A DNA stretch of 64,000 nt, taken from positions 1 to 64,000 of the forward strand of contig CAZVCJ010000001.1 in assembly GCA_964625745.1 (NCBI GenBank), read 5' to 3'. Made by a program: the position numbers and the translations under genes. This document shows positions 17,460 through 26,017 of this stretch, in pieces. Source of the DNA: CAZVCJ01 sp964625745. GTDB lineage: Bacteria > Chloroflexota > Anaerolineae > VGOG01. The notes beneath the pieces are model-generated. The model was not told the DNA's origin, ran no database searches, and saw nothing but the letters and a program-made list of their open reading frames with translations. Each line of letters starts with the position of its first letter. Positions within the stretch are counted from its first letter, which is position 1.

Positions 17460-18014
17460 ATGGGCGGGAAAAAGTCGAGTAGAGGGTTACTCATAATCTT
17501 ATCTGGCCTTCCCGGAGCAGGAAAATCTACGCTCGCCAAGATGATCAAATCGAACCTTCGAGAGCGCAGAGTAGTAATACTCGAGGGTGATTTTATCCGA
17601 AAACAGATGTTTCCTGTACAAACCTATAGCTTAGAAGAAACCAGGAAAGTGCGACTGGCGATAATGAAAGAGACGGTTGAAAACTTGCAAAAGGGAGATA
17701 TCGTCATTTACGATGCTACCAACATTCAGGAACAATCCAGAGAGGCTGGGCGTCAAGCCGCTCGCCAAACCGGATGTCCTTACATAGTGGTACAGGTAGT
17801 CGCCGATGAAAGCTTGGTAAGAGAGCGATTACTTTCAAAAGGTGATAATGGACAATGTTATTCAGACGCAACGTATTGTGTTTACGAAGAACTTAAACAA
17901 CTCGTTGAGCCTATAATGGGTGAATTTATCACGGTTAGCAGTGAAGATTACTTCGCACAGGACTTCACGAATTTGATGAGATACATCAGAGCGCAAATTC
18001 AGATAAGCAATTAA
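17460..18014 (+). CDS. P-loop kinase of the AAA_33 / APS-kinase-like group
   Basis: Predicted small-molecule or polynucleotide kinase. Walker A is SGLPGAGKSTLAKMI (about residues 14-28); EGDFIRKQMF at about 42 resembles the acceptor region of APS and gluconate kinases; IYDATNIQEQSR at about 83 is the DxTN motif typical of the PNK/AAA_33 group; a lid region RERLLSKG follows. 184 residues is usual. No sulfate-assimilation gene is nearby, so a sugar, nucleotide or RNA-end substrate is equally likely. Confidence 0.75.
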   Translation: MGGKKSSRGLLIILSGLPGAGKSTLAKMIKSNLRERRVVILEGDFIRKQMFPVQTYSLEETRKVRLAIMKETVENLQKGDIVIYDATNIQEQSREAGRQAARQTGCPYIVVQVVADESLVRERLLSKGDNGQCYSDATYCVYEELKQLVEPIMGEFITVSSEDYFAQDFTNLMRYIRAQIQISN

Positions 18015-18076
18015 CAGTATCCCTGCCAGATCTACAGCTCACCCGCAGCTTTTTAAAAAAGGAGGGTCTTTCAGAC

Positions 18077-18937
18077 ATGCAAGTGTTATTCTTGGTATTC
18101 AATAGGCCAGACCTCACAAGGAAGGTTTTTGAATGCATCAGTGAAGCTAGGCCAGATAAACTGTACATTGCCGCTGATGGACCTCGAAGAAATGTGCCGG
18201 ACGACATTGAGAAATGTGAAAGAGTTCGCGAGATAGTCTCCAGGGTAGATTGGGATTGCGAGGTTCATAGACTCTTTCACGACGATAATCTGGGTATGAG
18301 TGAAGCGGAAAGAAGAGCAATCAGCTGGTTTTTTGAGCATGAACCTGAAGGCATTATACTGGAAGATGACTGTCTACCTGATCGGACTTTTTTCCACTAT
18401 TGTGAAGAATTACTATTGAAGTACCGCTACAATGAGAAGATACTTATGGTTGCAGGTAGTAACTTCATTCCTGACTACAAGTTCGGGTCAAGCTATACGT
18501 TCTCTCGCCTTGCATTAATCTGGGGGTGGGCTACTTGGAGAAGAGCCTGGCAGCTATATGATGCAGAGATGAAAGAATGGCCTGAGTACGCTAAAACGGA
18601 CGGCTTCGATTATTTTGGTAGACAAAGAGATGTTATGTTCAATATATTTAACAAAGAATATCTTAACGAGTCCCTGGAAAATTGGAATGTACCGTGGAGA
18701 TTCTGCTGTATAGTGCACAGAGTATTTTGTATCGTACCCCAGAATAATCTTGTGAGGAACTTAGGCATTGGACGCTCGGATGCTACACGTCATGTCAGAT
18801 ATCATAAACTTGCTGAAGTTCCTGTGCTTCCTATTGAATTTCCTCTTATTCCTCCAAAGGCTATATTGCCGAATAGAACGTTCGATCAAGAAACTCTGGA
18901 GTTCTTGTTTGGCGGAAGCGATCCTGTGCCCTACTAA
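18077..18937 (+). CDS. Glycosyltransferase of the GNT-I/HlpA-like nucleotide-diphospho-sugar transferase type
   Basis: GT-A fold protein of 286 residues. It starts with VLFLVFNRPDLTRKVFECI, typical of the HlpA-like group, and EGIILEDDCLPDRTFFHYCEELL (EDD motif at about residue 95) provides the metal-binding acidic residues seen in GNT-I relatives. WGWATWRRAW is another hallmark of this group. Acceptor unknown; probably surface polysaccharide or glycoprotein. A GGAGGG ribosome site precedes ATG 18077. Base composition is clearly more AT-rich than the genes outside the insert, which suggests transfer. Confidence 0.8.
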   Translation: MQVLFLVFNRPDLTRKVFECISEARPDKLYIAADGPRRNVPDDIEKCERVREIVSRVDWDCEVHRLFHDDNLGMSEAERRAISWFFEHEPEGIILEDDCLPDRTFFHYCEELLLKYRYNEKILMVAGSNFIPDYKFGSSYTFSRLALIWGWATWRRAWQLYDAEMKEWPEYAKTDGFDYFGRQRDVMFNIFNKEYLNESLENWNVPWRFCCIVHRVFCIVPQNNLVRNLGIGRSDATRHVRYHKLAEVPVLPIEFPLIPPKAILPNRTFDQETLEFLFGGSDPVPY

Positions 18938-19439
18938 GTCTGATAACCTGTTGCCTTGCCTGCCATGAAGTGAGAGAACCTAACCATCTGTTTAGCAAGA
19001 GTAGCACGATCCCTTAACATCAGTTTAAGGTCTGCCCACTACTCGGAGAGCACTCATCGTACATGGAGACATGCTTCTGTCGTATAGGATGGGCAGCTTG
19101 ATGTTCAAGTCCGATGAGGCTTCGATTTCTGTAGTCCATCAAACAGAGTACCTTGCGGTCTACCTAGTGAATGAACCACGCTTCATCGGAGCCAGTCTCC
19201 CAAAACGGGCTTGTGTAGCACCGTTGCGGTATCGGTCCTAGCTTGCCTGAACAAACCCCTATTCTATGCGAGAGTGTTTCTTTGTGAAAAGAACTATGCT
19301 GGAAGTATATGGAGTGGCTGCCAAGGAGCACATCGCTGAGGCAATGGTTAAGTACTGGCTTAGCATCGGGACGATGGGGATGGGATTGTCATCACTGAGG
19401 CACGCTCAGCCGGAGATTTTGAAGGGACTTGATGCCGAA
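18938..19439. other. Noncoding stretch in the insert
   Basis: About 500 bp without a convincing gene. A short open frame (19266-19517) ends in spoVS-like DNA but its first 60 codons look like no protein I know, so I do not call it. No terminal repeats or integrase were seen. Confidence 0.5.
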
Positions 19440-19517
19440 TTGGAGGGCATGGGGACATGCAAAGGTGGAAATCGGAGGCCAAGAGCGCACGGCCTGCAAC
19501 TGATTGTAGAGCGATGA
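19440..19517 (+). pseudogene. Degenerate 3' remnant of spoVS
   Basis: The sequence GGTGGAAATCGGAGGCCAAG and the following bases match the 3' end of the intact spoVS (about 16370-16432), including the ATGATC junction into the PHP start, but with base changes and small deletions. It is the right-hand duplicate flank of the insert. Confidence 0.7.
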
Positions 19518-20338
19518 TCGGCCAAGTTGACTTGCACTTGCATAGCATTTTTTCTGATGGCCAATTTTCTCCCTCAGAGTTGGTGGCGATGGCGCTGGAG
19601 CGCAATCTCTTGGTCATGGCCATCACTGATCATGACACGACGGATGGCATTGACGAGGCTTTGGATGCAGCCAGAGGCGCAGAACTCAAAGTCATTCCTG
19701 GGGTAGAGATTAGCGCTGACGTCCCCCATGAGGAGGTTCACCTGCTGGGATACTATCTTGATCATCACCACCCAGCCCTCCAGGGGAAGCTGCGCACCAT
19801 GCGCGATGCCCGTCTCCAACGGGCTAAGGGGATGCTGGCCAGGCTGGCGGCTCTAGGATTTCCATTGCCCTGGGAGATGGTGGCTGAGTTGGCGGGCGAG
19901 GGCTCCATTGGCCGGCCCCACATCGCCCGGGCCATGCTCAAGATGGGACACGTGGCTTCCACCGACGAAGCTTTTGCCCTTTACATCGGGCGCAATGGTC
20001 CCGCCTATGTGGAACGCTACAGGATCAGTCCATTGGACGCCGTGTCTTTGGTCAAGTTGGCTCGGGGGTTGCCTGTGCTGGCTCACCCTCTCAAAGTAAC
20101 GCAGTTCTTGCCTGAATTGGCAGAAGGGGGGCTGGTTGGCCTGGAGGTGTACTACAACGGCTATTCGCCTGAGGATATACGGGAGTTAGCTACTCTGGCC
20201 CGCAAATTCGACCTGATACCCACGGGGGGAAGCGACTTCCACGGCCCAGGCGTGTTGGGCATCGTTGGAATGGGAGGCGTGTGGGTGCCTGTGGAGTCGG
20301 TGGAACGCCTGCGGGCTCTGGCAAAGAAGAGTACCTAA
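19514..20338 (+). CDS. PHP-domain metal-dependent phosphoesterase (RNase AM / TrpH-like)
   Basis: A 274-residue PHP protein of the TrpH/YciV group, whose members hydrolyse 3',5'-nucleoside bisphosphates and degrade short RNA 5' to 3'. Metal ligands are visible in order: HLHS (about residue 7), TDHD (about 37), PGVEIS with Glu (about 62), RPHIAR (about 135), LAHP (about 192) and GSDFHGP (about 240). It is intact, unlike the fragment at 16429. Its stop overlaps the convergent ricT gene by 4 bp, so the two genes meet with no spacer. Confidence 0.9.
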   Translation: MIGQVDLHLHSIFSDGQFSPSELVAMALERNLLVMAITDHDTTDGIDEALDAARGAELKVIPGVEISADVPHEEVHLLGYYLDHHHPALQGKLRTMRDARLQRAKGMLARLAALGFPLPWEMVAELAGEGSIGRPHIARAMLKMGHVASTDEAFALYIGRNGPAYVERYRISPLDAVSLVKLARGLPVLAHPLKVTQFLPELAEGGLVGLEVYYNGYSPEDIRELATLARKFDLIPTGGSDFHGPGVLGIVGMGGVWVPVESVERLRALAKKST

Positions 20339-21183
20339 CTTCGGTCTCGATGCCTTTTTCCTTTGGAAACTTTGGTAGCTCTGCCCTTGTTTCTTGCACC
20401 TTCGGCCGGAACCTCGACGGTCACTTCGCTCTCCAGTTTCACGTTGACCGTCTCTTTGAGAACGTTGACACCGGTTACTTTTCCTGAGCCATAGTGGGTA
20501 TTCACTCTCTCCCCGATCCGAGGCAGCTTCTTCTTCGTTTCAATGTAATACTCGTTTTCGTAGGTCAGACAGCAGAGCAACCGGCCACACAGCCCCGATA
20601 TCTCCATCGGGCTGAGAGGCAGGTTCTGCTGTTTTGCCATTTTAATGGAGACGGGGTTGAATTCGCTGAGAAAGGAAGTGCAACACAGGGGGCGCCCGCA
20701 ACGGCCCAGGCCGCCTATTAGCTTGGCCTCATCACGCACTCCGACCTGTTTCAACTCGATCTTGGTTTTGAAGGTCTTGGCCAGGTCTCGTGCCAGATCT
20801 CTAAAGTCTATTCGCTTCTCCGCGCTGAAATAGAAAACCAGCAGGCTGCCATCGAAATTATACTCAGCCTTGATCACCTTCATGGGCAGACCGTACTCCA
20901 CTGCCTTTTCTCGACCCACCTCCAGGGCCTTGTGCGCAAGGCAGCGATGATGCTCCATCTGCACCAGGTCCCAGGGTTCGGCCCGGCGAACGATGCCTTT
21001 CAGCTTACCGACCACTTCGTCCTTCGGCACCTCTTTGGGCGCTATGGCTATCTCCCCGGCCTCCCGGCCTCGCGCCGTCTCCACGATAACGTAATCGCCA
21101 ACTTCCAAATCCCCGAAGTCGGCAGGGTCGAAATAATAGATTTTGCTCACCGATTTGAAGCGGATTCCCACTATCTTTGGCAT
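20335..21183 (-). CDS. ricT: PSP1-domain protein RicT (YaaT family)
   Basis: RicT-type protein; in Bacillus it forms the RicAFT (Y-)complex that carries Fe-S clusters and supports RNase Y-dependent mRNA maturation. The PSP1 core has LGRCGRPLCCTSFL (about residues 158-171) and ISGLCGRLLCCLTYE (about 195-209), the conserved cysteines that bind iron-sulfur. A KOW-like segment and a basic tail (SKGKRHRDRS) follow. It lies downstream of holB, an order also common in Firmicutes. RicA and RicF partners are not in this window. Confidence 0.88.
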   Translation of the reverse strand: MPKIVGIRFKSVSKIYYFDPADFGDLEVGDYVIVETARGREAGEIAIAPKEVPKDEVVGKLKGIVRRAEPWDLVQMEHHRCLAHKALEVGREKAVEYGLPMKVIKAEYNFDGSLLVFYFSAEKRIDFRDLARDLAKTFKTKIELKQVGVRDEAKLIGGLGRCGRPLCCTSFLSEFNPVSIKMAKQQNLPLSPMEISGLCGRLLCCLTYENEYYIETKKKLPRIGERVNTHYGSGKVTGVNVLKETVNVKLESEVTVEVPAEGARNKGRATKVSKGKRHRDRS

Positions 21184-21268
21184 TTGATTCCTCTATTCTG
21201 ATAGCTAATTGGTCTTTGCTACTGCTCGATCAAAGCGTACATCTACCAGTCCTTATGTCCGTTAAATC

Positions 21269-22252
21269 CTACCAATCTGTTGTCGGCAGGCTTAGCATCA
21301 GCACTTCCAGAGTCAGGCGGGTGTTGGCGTTACGCTCCAGTTGCCAGGCGGCGGATCGCAGGGCCTCTACGAAATCCCGCACCTGGCTCAGGCTGTATCG
21401 CTGTGCCTGAGCCCTCAAAGTGTCCTCCCGATCAATGTTGATGATCCCCTCCGAGCTTCCACTCGCCGCCAGGAGCAAGTCTCGCCACCAGCCGAGCCAC
21501 AGGTGGAGCAAATCTGGCGCAGCTTCGGGGTTGCGGCTGAGCTGCTGGGCGTACTCCAATCGTTCCACTCGCCCTTGGGCCATCAGTGCCATCATTTCAT
21601 CAAGGTGCTTCGCCCGGCGGGCCAGGATAGCGTCGTTTTGATTGGCGGCCACTGCCCAGCCCAGCCGTCCGCCGGAGAGCCGGGCCAAAAGCTCAGCTCG
21701 TTCGACATCCGCTCCCCAGCGCTCCTGGAGAGCTCTTTGCACCGCTTCGGTGGCCAGCGGCCGCAGGTTGAGCACCTGGCAGCGGGAAACGATGGTTGGC
21801 AACAGCGCTTCGACTTGGCTGGCAGTGAGCATCAGGATCACGTGGGGCGGGGGTTCCTCCAATGTCTTGAGCAGGCAGTTGGAGGCTTCAGCGGTGGCCT
21901 GCTCCATCTGTCGTATGATATAAACCTTCCATCGTCCCTCCAGAGGAGAGAGGGCTGCCTCGTGCCGCAATATCCGCATCTGGTCTATCTTGAGGGTTCC
22001 ATTTTCCCCTTCGATGATCTGGACATCGGGGTGGTTGCCGTGGGCGATCTTATTGCAGGCCAGGCACTGGCCGCAGGGCTTCTCCTCATTATTATCACTG
22101 AGGCAGTTTAGAGCCTGGGCGAAGTTGAGAGCCAGAGACCTCTTGCCTATTTGCGGCGGCCCTGTCAGAAGATAGGCGTGAGCCACTCGCTCCCTGGCCA
22201 TGGTCTGCTTCAACAGGTCCACCGCCCACTTATGACCTACCACCTGCCACAT
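21269..22252 (-). CDS. holB: DNA polymerase III delta-prime subunit
   Basis: Clamp-loader subunit of 327 residues. GPPQIGKRSLA (about residue 31) is a Walker A with Arg where Ser/Thr normally stands, as usual for the non-hydrolysing delta-prime. EKPCGQCLACNKI provides the zinc-binding cysteines, LLKTLEEPPPH (about 125) is the family signature and TIVSRCQ the sensor-1 SRC motif. It is the promoter-proximal gene of a holB-ricT pair. Confidence 0.92.
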   Translation of the reverse strand: MWQVVGHKWAVDLLKQTMARERVAHAYLLTGPPQIGKRSLALNFAQALNCLSDNNEEKPCGQCLACNKIAHGNHPDVQIIEGENGTLKIDQMRILRHEAALSPLEGRWKVYIIRQMEQATAEASNCLLKTLEEPPPHVILMLTASQVEALLPTIVSRCQVLNLRPLATEAVQRALQERWGADVERAELLARLSGGRLGWAVAANQNDAILARRAKHLDEMMALMAQGRVERLEYAQQLSRNPEAAPDLLHLWLGWWRDLLLAASGSSEGIINIDREDTLRAQAQRYSLSQVRDFVEALRSAAWQLERNANTRLTLEVLMLSLPTTDW

Positions 22253-22284
22253 TGCTCTCCCCTTAAACAGTTTGCTTCACCAAT

Positions 22285-22313
22285 ATTGTACCATAGATTA
22301 CTTTTCATTCCAA
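22285..22313 (-). promoter_or_regulatory. Sigma-A type promoter for holB-ricT
   Basis: Minus strand TTGGAA (22308-22313), 17 bp, TACAAT (22285-22290), 33 bp before the holB start. Confidence 0.55.
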
Positions 22314-22327
22314 ATCGGCACGTCAAT

Positions 22328-22355
22328 TTGCTTTTTGGGGTTTATGTGGTATAAT
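22328..22355 (+). promoter_or_regulatory. Promoter for tRNA-Val
   Basis: TTGCTT (22328-22333), 16 bp, TATAAT (22350-22355), ten bases before the tRNA. Confidence 0.65.
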
Positions 22356-22365
22356 TCTGGCGAAT

Positions 22366-22439
22366 GGGCGGTTAGCTCAGTTGGCTAGAGTGCCACGTTG
22401 ACATCGTGGAGGTCACTGGTTCGAGTCCAGTACCGCCCA
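22366..22439 (+). tRNA. tRNA-Val (anticodon GAC)
   Basis: Cloverleaf with acceptor GGGCGGT/ACCGCCC, anticodon stem CCACG/CGTGG around loop TTGACAT, and T-arm ACTGG-TTCGAGT-CCAGT. Anticodon GAC reads valine GTC/GTT codons. CCA is not encoded. Confidence 0.95.
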
Positions 22440-22448
22440 CTCGTTATA

Positions 22449-22740
22449 ACAAAAGCGATGACCAGGACGAGTACTTGAGGGTAGAGCTTCAGGGAGGAGG
22501 GGTCGTTGACTGCAAACCCCTCTAGCAGCGAACTCAAGGAAAACCACCTGCGAGCTGGGCTCCGGAAAGCTATTGAGACCGAGTATGGAGTCACGGATGT
22601 CTCCGTTATCAGCCGGAAGAGGACAGCAGATTTGAGAAATAAGTGGATTTTGCCGAAGCCGTTTGTTTCCAGATGTGTTGTTGAAGTTGGGTGGAACCGC
22701 GTGAGTAAAACCTCTCGCCCCAAAGGCGAGAGGTTTTTAT
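22449..22740 (+). ncRNA. Threonine T-box riboswitch upstream of thrS
   Basis: A tRNA-sensing leader. Stem I is recognisable: CAGG pairs with CCTG and CTTGAG with CTCAAG around a specifier loop holding AGTA on the 5' side and GAAAACCA on the 3' side. The specifier codon is ACC (22543-22545), threonine, followed by the usual purine. The T-box GGTGGAACCGCG is at 22690-22701. CCTCTCGCC/GGCGAGAGG (22711-22733) followed by TTTTT is the terminator. Uncharged tRNA-Thr should favour the antiterminator and raise thrS expression. Confidence 0.92.
22711..22738 (+). terminator. Regulated terminator of the T-box leader
   Basis: Nine-bp stem CCTCTCGCC with GGCGAGAGG, CCAAA loop, then TTTTT. The T-box at 22690-22701 lies just upstream, as expected for the competing antiterminator. 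Confidence 0.88.
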
Positions 22741-22898
22741 ATTGAACTTGCTCCAAAAAAAGAAGACCGGAGGACCACTCAAGGGGTGGCCACACCTTGC
22801 CGCTCTTCCACCGAGTGGTTACGGCGGGGGAGACAAGGCACCCGATCTACCCTATTTTACCACTTTATACCTAGTTTGTCAAACACAGGAGGATGACC

Positions 22899-24668
22899 AT
22901 GTCTGAACAGAAGGATTTAGATGTACTGCGCCACTCCACGTCCCACGTCATGGCCGAGGCGGTGCTTTCGATGTTCCCTGAGGCCAAGCTGGGCATCGGG
23001 CCGCCCATCGAGGACGGCTTCTATTACGACTTTGACCTTGGTCGGAGGGAAGATGGCTCGCTGATCACCTTTACACCGGAGGACCTGGCGGAAATCGAAG
23101 CTCGCATGAAGGAGAGCATCAAGGCCCACAAGCCATTTGTGCGCCGCGAGGTATCCCGAGAGGAGGCCGAGGAGCTCTTCGCCGACCAGCCCTACAAGCT
23201 GGAGCTCATCAGGGATATGGAGGAGGGAGAAGTCATCTCCACATACTCCCACGATGGCTTCACCGATCTCTGCAAGGGGCCACATCTGGACAACACGAAC
23301 CAGATCAACCCCGACGCTTTTAAGCTGTTGAGCATCGCTGGAGCCTATTGGCGGGGCGATGAGCGACGGCCCATGCTACAACGCATCTATGGCACCGTCT
23401 GGCCCAGTCAGGGGGAGCTAGAGGCCTACCTTCGTAAGCTAGAAGAGATCGAGAAGCGTGATCACCGCAGGCTGGGTCGGGAGCTGGACCTGTTCAGCAT
23501 CCACGAGGCGAGTGGCCCGGGCCTGATCCACTGGCACCCCAAGGGGGCGCGCATTCGTACCATCATTGAAGACTTCTGGCGCCAGGAACATTACAAGGCC
23601 GGGTACGAGATCGTGTACTCGCCCCATATCGGCAAGGCGTCGCTGTGGCAGACGAGTGGGCACCTGGATTTCTATCGGGAGAATATGTACTCGCCCATGG
23701 ACATCGAGGGCCAGGAGTACTTCATCAAGCCCATGAACTGCCCGTTCCACATCATGATCTACAAGACCAGGACGCGCAGCTACCGTGAACTGCCCCTGCG
23801 TCTGGCAGAGCTGGGCACGGTCTACCGCTACGAGCGAAGCGGCGTCTTGCACGGGTTGATGCGGGTGCGAGGCTTTACCCAGGACGACGCTCACATCATC
23901 TGCACGCCGGATCAGATCGAGGACGAGATACTGGGCGTCTTGGACCTGACCTCGCACATTCTGGGTTCCTTCGGTTTCCAGGAGTACGAAATCGCTCTCT
24001 CGGTGCGCGACCCAGAGCACACAGAGAAGTACATCGGTGACGATGCCACGTGGGAAGAGGCAGAGGGATCGCTGGTTAAGGCGCTGGAGCAGAGGAACCT
24101 CCCCCATAAGCGGATGGAGGGCGAAGCGGTCTTCTACGGGCCTAAGATTGACGTCCACATCAAGGATGCCCTGGGCCGTCTGTGGCAGTGCACGACCATC
24201 CAGTTCGACTTCAACATACCAGAGCGCTTCGACATGACCTACGTGGGCCCGGATGGCCAGGAGCATCGCCCTTACATGGTTCACCGGACGCTTCTGGGTT
24301 CTATGGAACGCTTCTTCGGTATCCTCGTCGAGCACTACGCTGGGGCCTTCCCGGTGTGGCTCTCGCCGGTACAAGCTCAGCTCATCCCCATCGCCGACCG
24401 CCACAACGGCTACGCCTACCAGGTTCGGGACCAGTTGAAGCAGGCGGGCTTGCGCGCCGAGGTGGACGATTCTAACGAGCGCATGAGGGCCAAGATCCGC
24501 CAGGCCCAACTGGAGAAGATCCCCTACATGCTGGTTATCGGGGATCGGGAGGTGGCGGAGGGGGCGGTGTCCCTGCGCTTGCGTACCGAGGAGGACCTGG
24601 GGTCGCGCCCGGTGGCCGACTTCGTCGAGATGGTTCAGCAGGCCATCGCTGAGAAGCGCGACATTTAG
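22899..24668 (+). CDS. thrS: Threonyl-tRNA synthetase lacking the TGS domain
   Basis: Charges tRNA-Thr. The protein (589 residues) begins at once with the editing domain (HSTSHVMAEAV at about residue 12, with the HxxxH pair, and TDLCKGPHL at about 128), so the N-terminal TGS domain of E. coli ThrRS is missing, as in several other lineages. The class II core follows, with zinc-site MNCPFH, motif 2 RYERSGVLHGLMRVRGF and motif 3 HRTLLGSMERFFG, then the anticodon-binding domain. ATG 22899 has AGGAGG six bases upstream; the ATG at 22893 lies on the ribosome site. Controlled by the T-box leader. Confidence 0.95.
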   Translation: MSEQKDLDVLRHSTSHVMAEAVLSMFPEAKLGIGPPIEDGFYYDFDLGRREDGSLITFTPEDLAEIEARMKESIKAHKPFVRREVSREEAEELFADQPYKLELIRDMEEGEVISTYSHDGFTDLCKGPHLDNTNQINPDAFKLLSIAGAYWRGDERRPMLQRIYGTVWPSQGELEAYLRKLEEIEKRDHRRLGRELDLFSIHEASGPGLIHWHPKGARIRTIIEDFWRQEHYKAGYEIVYSPHIGKASLWQTSGHLDFYRENMYSPMDIEGQEYFIKPMNCPFHIMIYKTRTRSYRELPLRLAELGTVYRYERSGVLHGLMRVRGFTQDDAHIICTPDQIEDEILGVLDLTSHILGSFGFQEYEIALSVRDPEHTEKYIGDDATWEEAEGSLVKALEQRNLPHKRMEGEAVFYGPKIDVHIKDALGRLWQCTTIQFDFNIPERFDMTYVGPDGQEHRPYMVHRTLLGSMERFFGILVEHYAGAFPVWLSPVQAQLIPIADRHNGYAYQVRDQLKQAGLRAEVDDSNERMRAKIRQAQLEKIPYMLVIGDREVAEGAVSLRLRTEEDLGSRPVADFVEMVQQAIAEKRDI

Positions 24669-24674
24669 CTCATG

Positions 24675-24707
24675 AGACCCTTGGGGTTTGTAAAACCCCA
24701 AGGGTCT
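24675..24707 (+). terminator. Hairpin after thrS
   Basis: AGACCCTTGGGGTTT pairs with AAACCCCAAGGGTCT in a perfect 15-bp stem. There is no T run after it, so termination may be incomplete and infC may be partly cotranscribed. Confidence 0.55.
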
Positions 24708-24722
24708 GAATGCGTTTGCGAT

Positions 24723-24751
24723 TTGACTTCTCTGCCCAAATGTGTTATATT
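24723..24751 (+). promoter_or_regulatory. Sigma-A type promoter for the infC operon
   Basis: TTGACT (24723-24728), 17 bp, TATATT (24746-24751), about 105 bp before the proposed infC start. A GGACCAACAGGCCATCCGAC-type repeat (24766-24842) fills the leader. Confidence 0.65.
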
Positions 24752-24857
24752 CATAGTCAGTTGGGCGATTGGTCCAAAGTGCGCGTCTGGCCTTGGATCA
24801 GTTGACCATCGGACCAACAGGCCATCCGACCATTAGACCAATCTGCGAGGTGAGAGT

Positions 24858-25400
24858 ATCAGCGCAAAGAGGAATCCGCGAGGCCAGAGTATCGATACGA
24901 AGAGGAATCGCATTAACGAGGACATCAGAGCCAAAGAGGTTCGGCTGATTGATGAGAACGGTCAGCAGGTGGGGATTGTGCCCCTCGGAGATGCCCTGGA
25001 GGCCGCTCACTCTCGTGACCTTGACCTGGTCGAGGTAGCTCCCAACGCCGACCCACCCGTTTGCCGGCTGATGGACTACGGCAAATTCCTGTACGAGCAG
25101 GCTAAGAAGGAGAAGAAGTCCAGGAAGGCTCAGAAGACGGAGGTCAAGGAAATCCGTCTGCGCCCCAAGACCGGTGAGCATGACGTGGCCTTCAAAGTCA
25201 AGGGTGCCCGCCGATTCCTCAACGATGGCCTCAAGGTCAAGGTCCGGGTCCGCTTTCGCGGGCGCGAAATTACCTATCCTGAGATCGGGCGGGAGATGCT
25301 GAACAGAATCGCGCAGGAATTAGAGGATGTTTCGAGCATCGAGCAATCGCCGCGTATGGAAGGCCGCAGCTTGCTCATGATACTGGGTCCTAATAAGTAA
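24858..25400 (+). CDS. infC: Translation initiation factor IF-3 with apparent AUC start
   Basis: IF-3 binds the 30S subunit and checks initiator tRNA and start codon. The N domain begins RINEDIRAKEVRLIDENG and the C domain runs to MILGPNK. The in-frame stretch between the upstream stop (24834) and the conserved INED has no ATG, GTG or TTG. The best ribosome site, GAGGTGA at 24847-24853, is 4 nt before ATC 24858, giving 180 residues. AUU/AUC starts in infC are known elsewhere, where IF-3 rejects its own message and so autoregulates. GTG at 24969 would remove conserved N-terminal residues. Confidence 0.85.
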   Translation: MSAKRNPRGQSIDTKRNRINEDIRAKEVRLIDENGQQVGIVPLGDALEAAHSRDLDLVEVAPNADPPVCRLMDYGKFLYEQAKKEKKSRKAQKTEVKEIRLRPKTGEHDVAFKVKGARRFLNDGLKVKVRVRFRGREITYPEIGREMLNRIAQELEDVSSIEQSPRMEGRSLLMILGPNK

Positions 25401-25414
25401 CAGGAGGTAGTTCA

Positions 25415-25627
25415 TTGCCTAAGATCAAGACTCACAAGGCGACAGCTAAGAGGTTTCAATTCAGCAAACGCGGCAAGCTCATGCGCACCAGGCAGGGCAA
25501 GAGCCACCTGCGCCGCAGGAAATCGAAGCGCGTCAAGCGCATGTTCGACGAGATGCACGAGGTCACCACACAGGGAGAGATCAAGCGCGTTAAGAGGCTG
25601 GCGCCATATCTCAAGAAAAACCGCTGA
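25415..25627 (+). CDS. rpmI: 50S ribosomal protein L35
   Basis: A 70-residue, strongly basic protein. PKIKTHKATAKRFQ at the start and the HLRRRKSKRVKR core are diagnostic. TTG start at 25415 with AGGAGGT seven bases upstream. It lies in the conserved infC-rpmI-rplT order, 14 bp after infC. Confidence 0.95.
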   Translation: MPKIKTHKATAKRFQFSKRGKLMRTRQGKSHLRRRKSKRVKRMFDEMHEVTTQGEIKRVKRLAPYLKKNR

Positions 25628-25642
25628 GGAGGGATTTGAAAC

Positions 25643-26008
25643 TTGTCAAGGGTTAAGGGAGGACCAAGAGCCCGTCGGCGCCATAAGAAAGTGCTCAAGC
25701 TCACTAAGGGCCAGTGGGGAACCAAGCACGCCTTGTTCCGTCGCGCCAACCAGGCCATGCTGAAATCGCTAAGCTATGCCTATCGGGATCGCCGTAATCG
25801 CAAGCGCGATATGAGAAGGCTTTGGATCGCTCGCATCAATGCCGGAGCCCGCCAAAGTGGGTTATCATACAGCCGCTTCATTTATGGTCTCAAGCAGGCG
25901 GGAGTGGAACTCGACCGCAAGGTGTTGGCCCAGATGGCCATCGAGGACGCCGATGCTTTCGCCCAGTTGGTCGAGGTAGCCAAGGCCGAGGTTGGGGGAT
26001 TAAATTAG
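25643..26008 (+). CDS. rplT: 50S ribosomal protein L20
   Basis: A 121-residue 23S rRNA-binding assembly protein. [18 protein letters not shown] and [17 protein letters not shown] are family signatures. TTG start with GAGGAGGG upstream. In other bacteria L20 represses this operon through an mRNA mimic of its rRNA site; no such site was clear here. Confidence 0.95.
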   Translation: MSRVKGGPRARRRHKKVLKLTKGQWGTKHALFRRANQAMLKSLSYAYRDRRNRKRDMRRLWIARINAGARQSGLSYSRFIYGLKQAGVELDRKVLAQMAIEDADAFAQLVEVAKAEVGGLN

Positions 26009-26017
26009 AGGGGGAGA

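Noticed and set aside
19266..19517. 83-codon frame upstream of the intact PHP gene
   Set aside because: Its last part is decayed spoVS DNA in a shifted register and the first part matches nothing; called as remnant and noncoding instead.
23439..24701. Long open frame (420 codons) on the minus strand opposite thrS
   Set aside because: It lies entirely across thrS, which has unmistakable ThrRS motifs; the antisense product has no recognisable domain and mirrors GC-rich codon structure.
24969..25400. infC starting at GTG 24969
   Set aside because: This drops conserved N-terminal residues (INEDIRAKEVRLIDENG) that are encoded in frame upstream.
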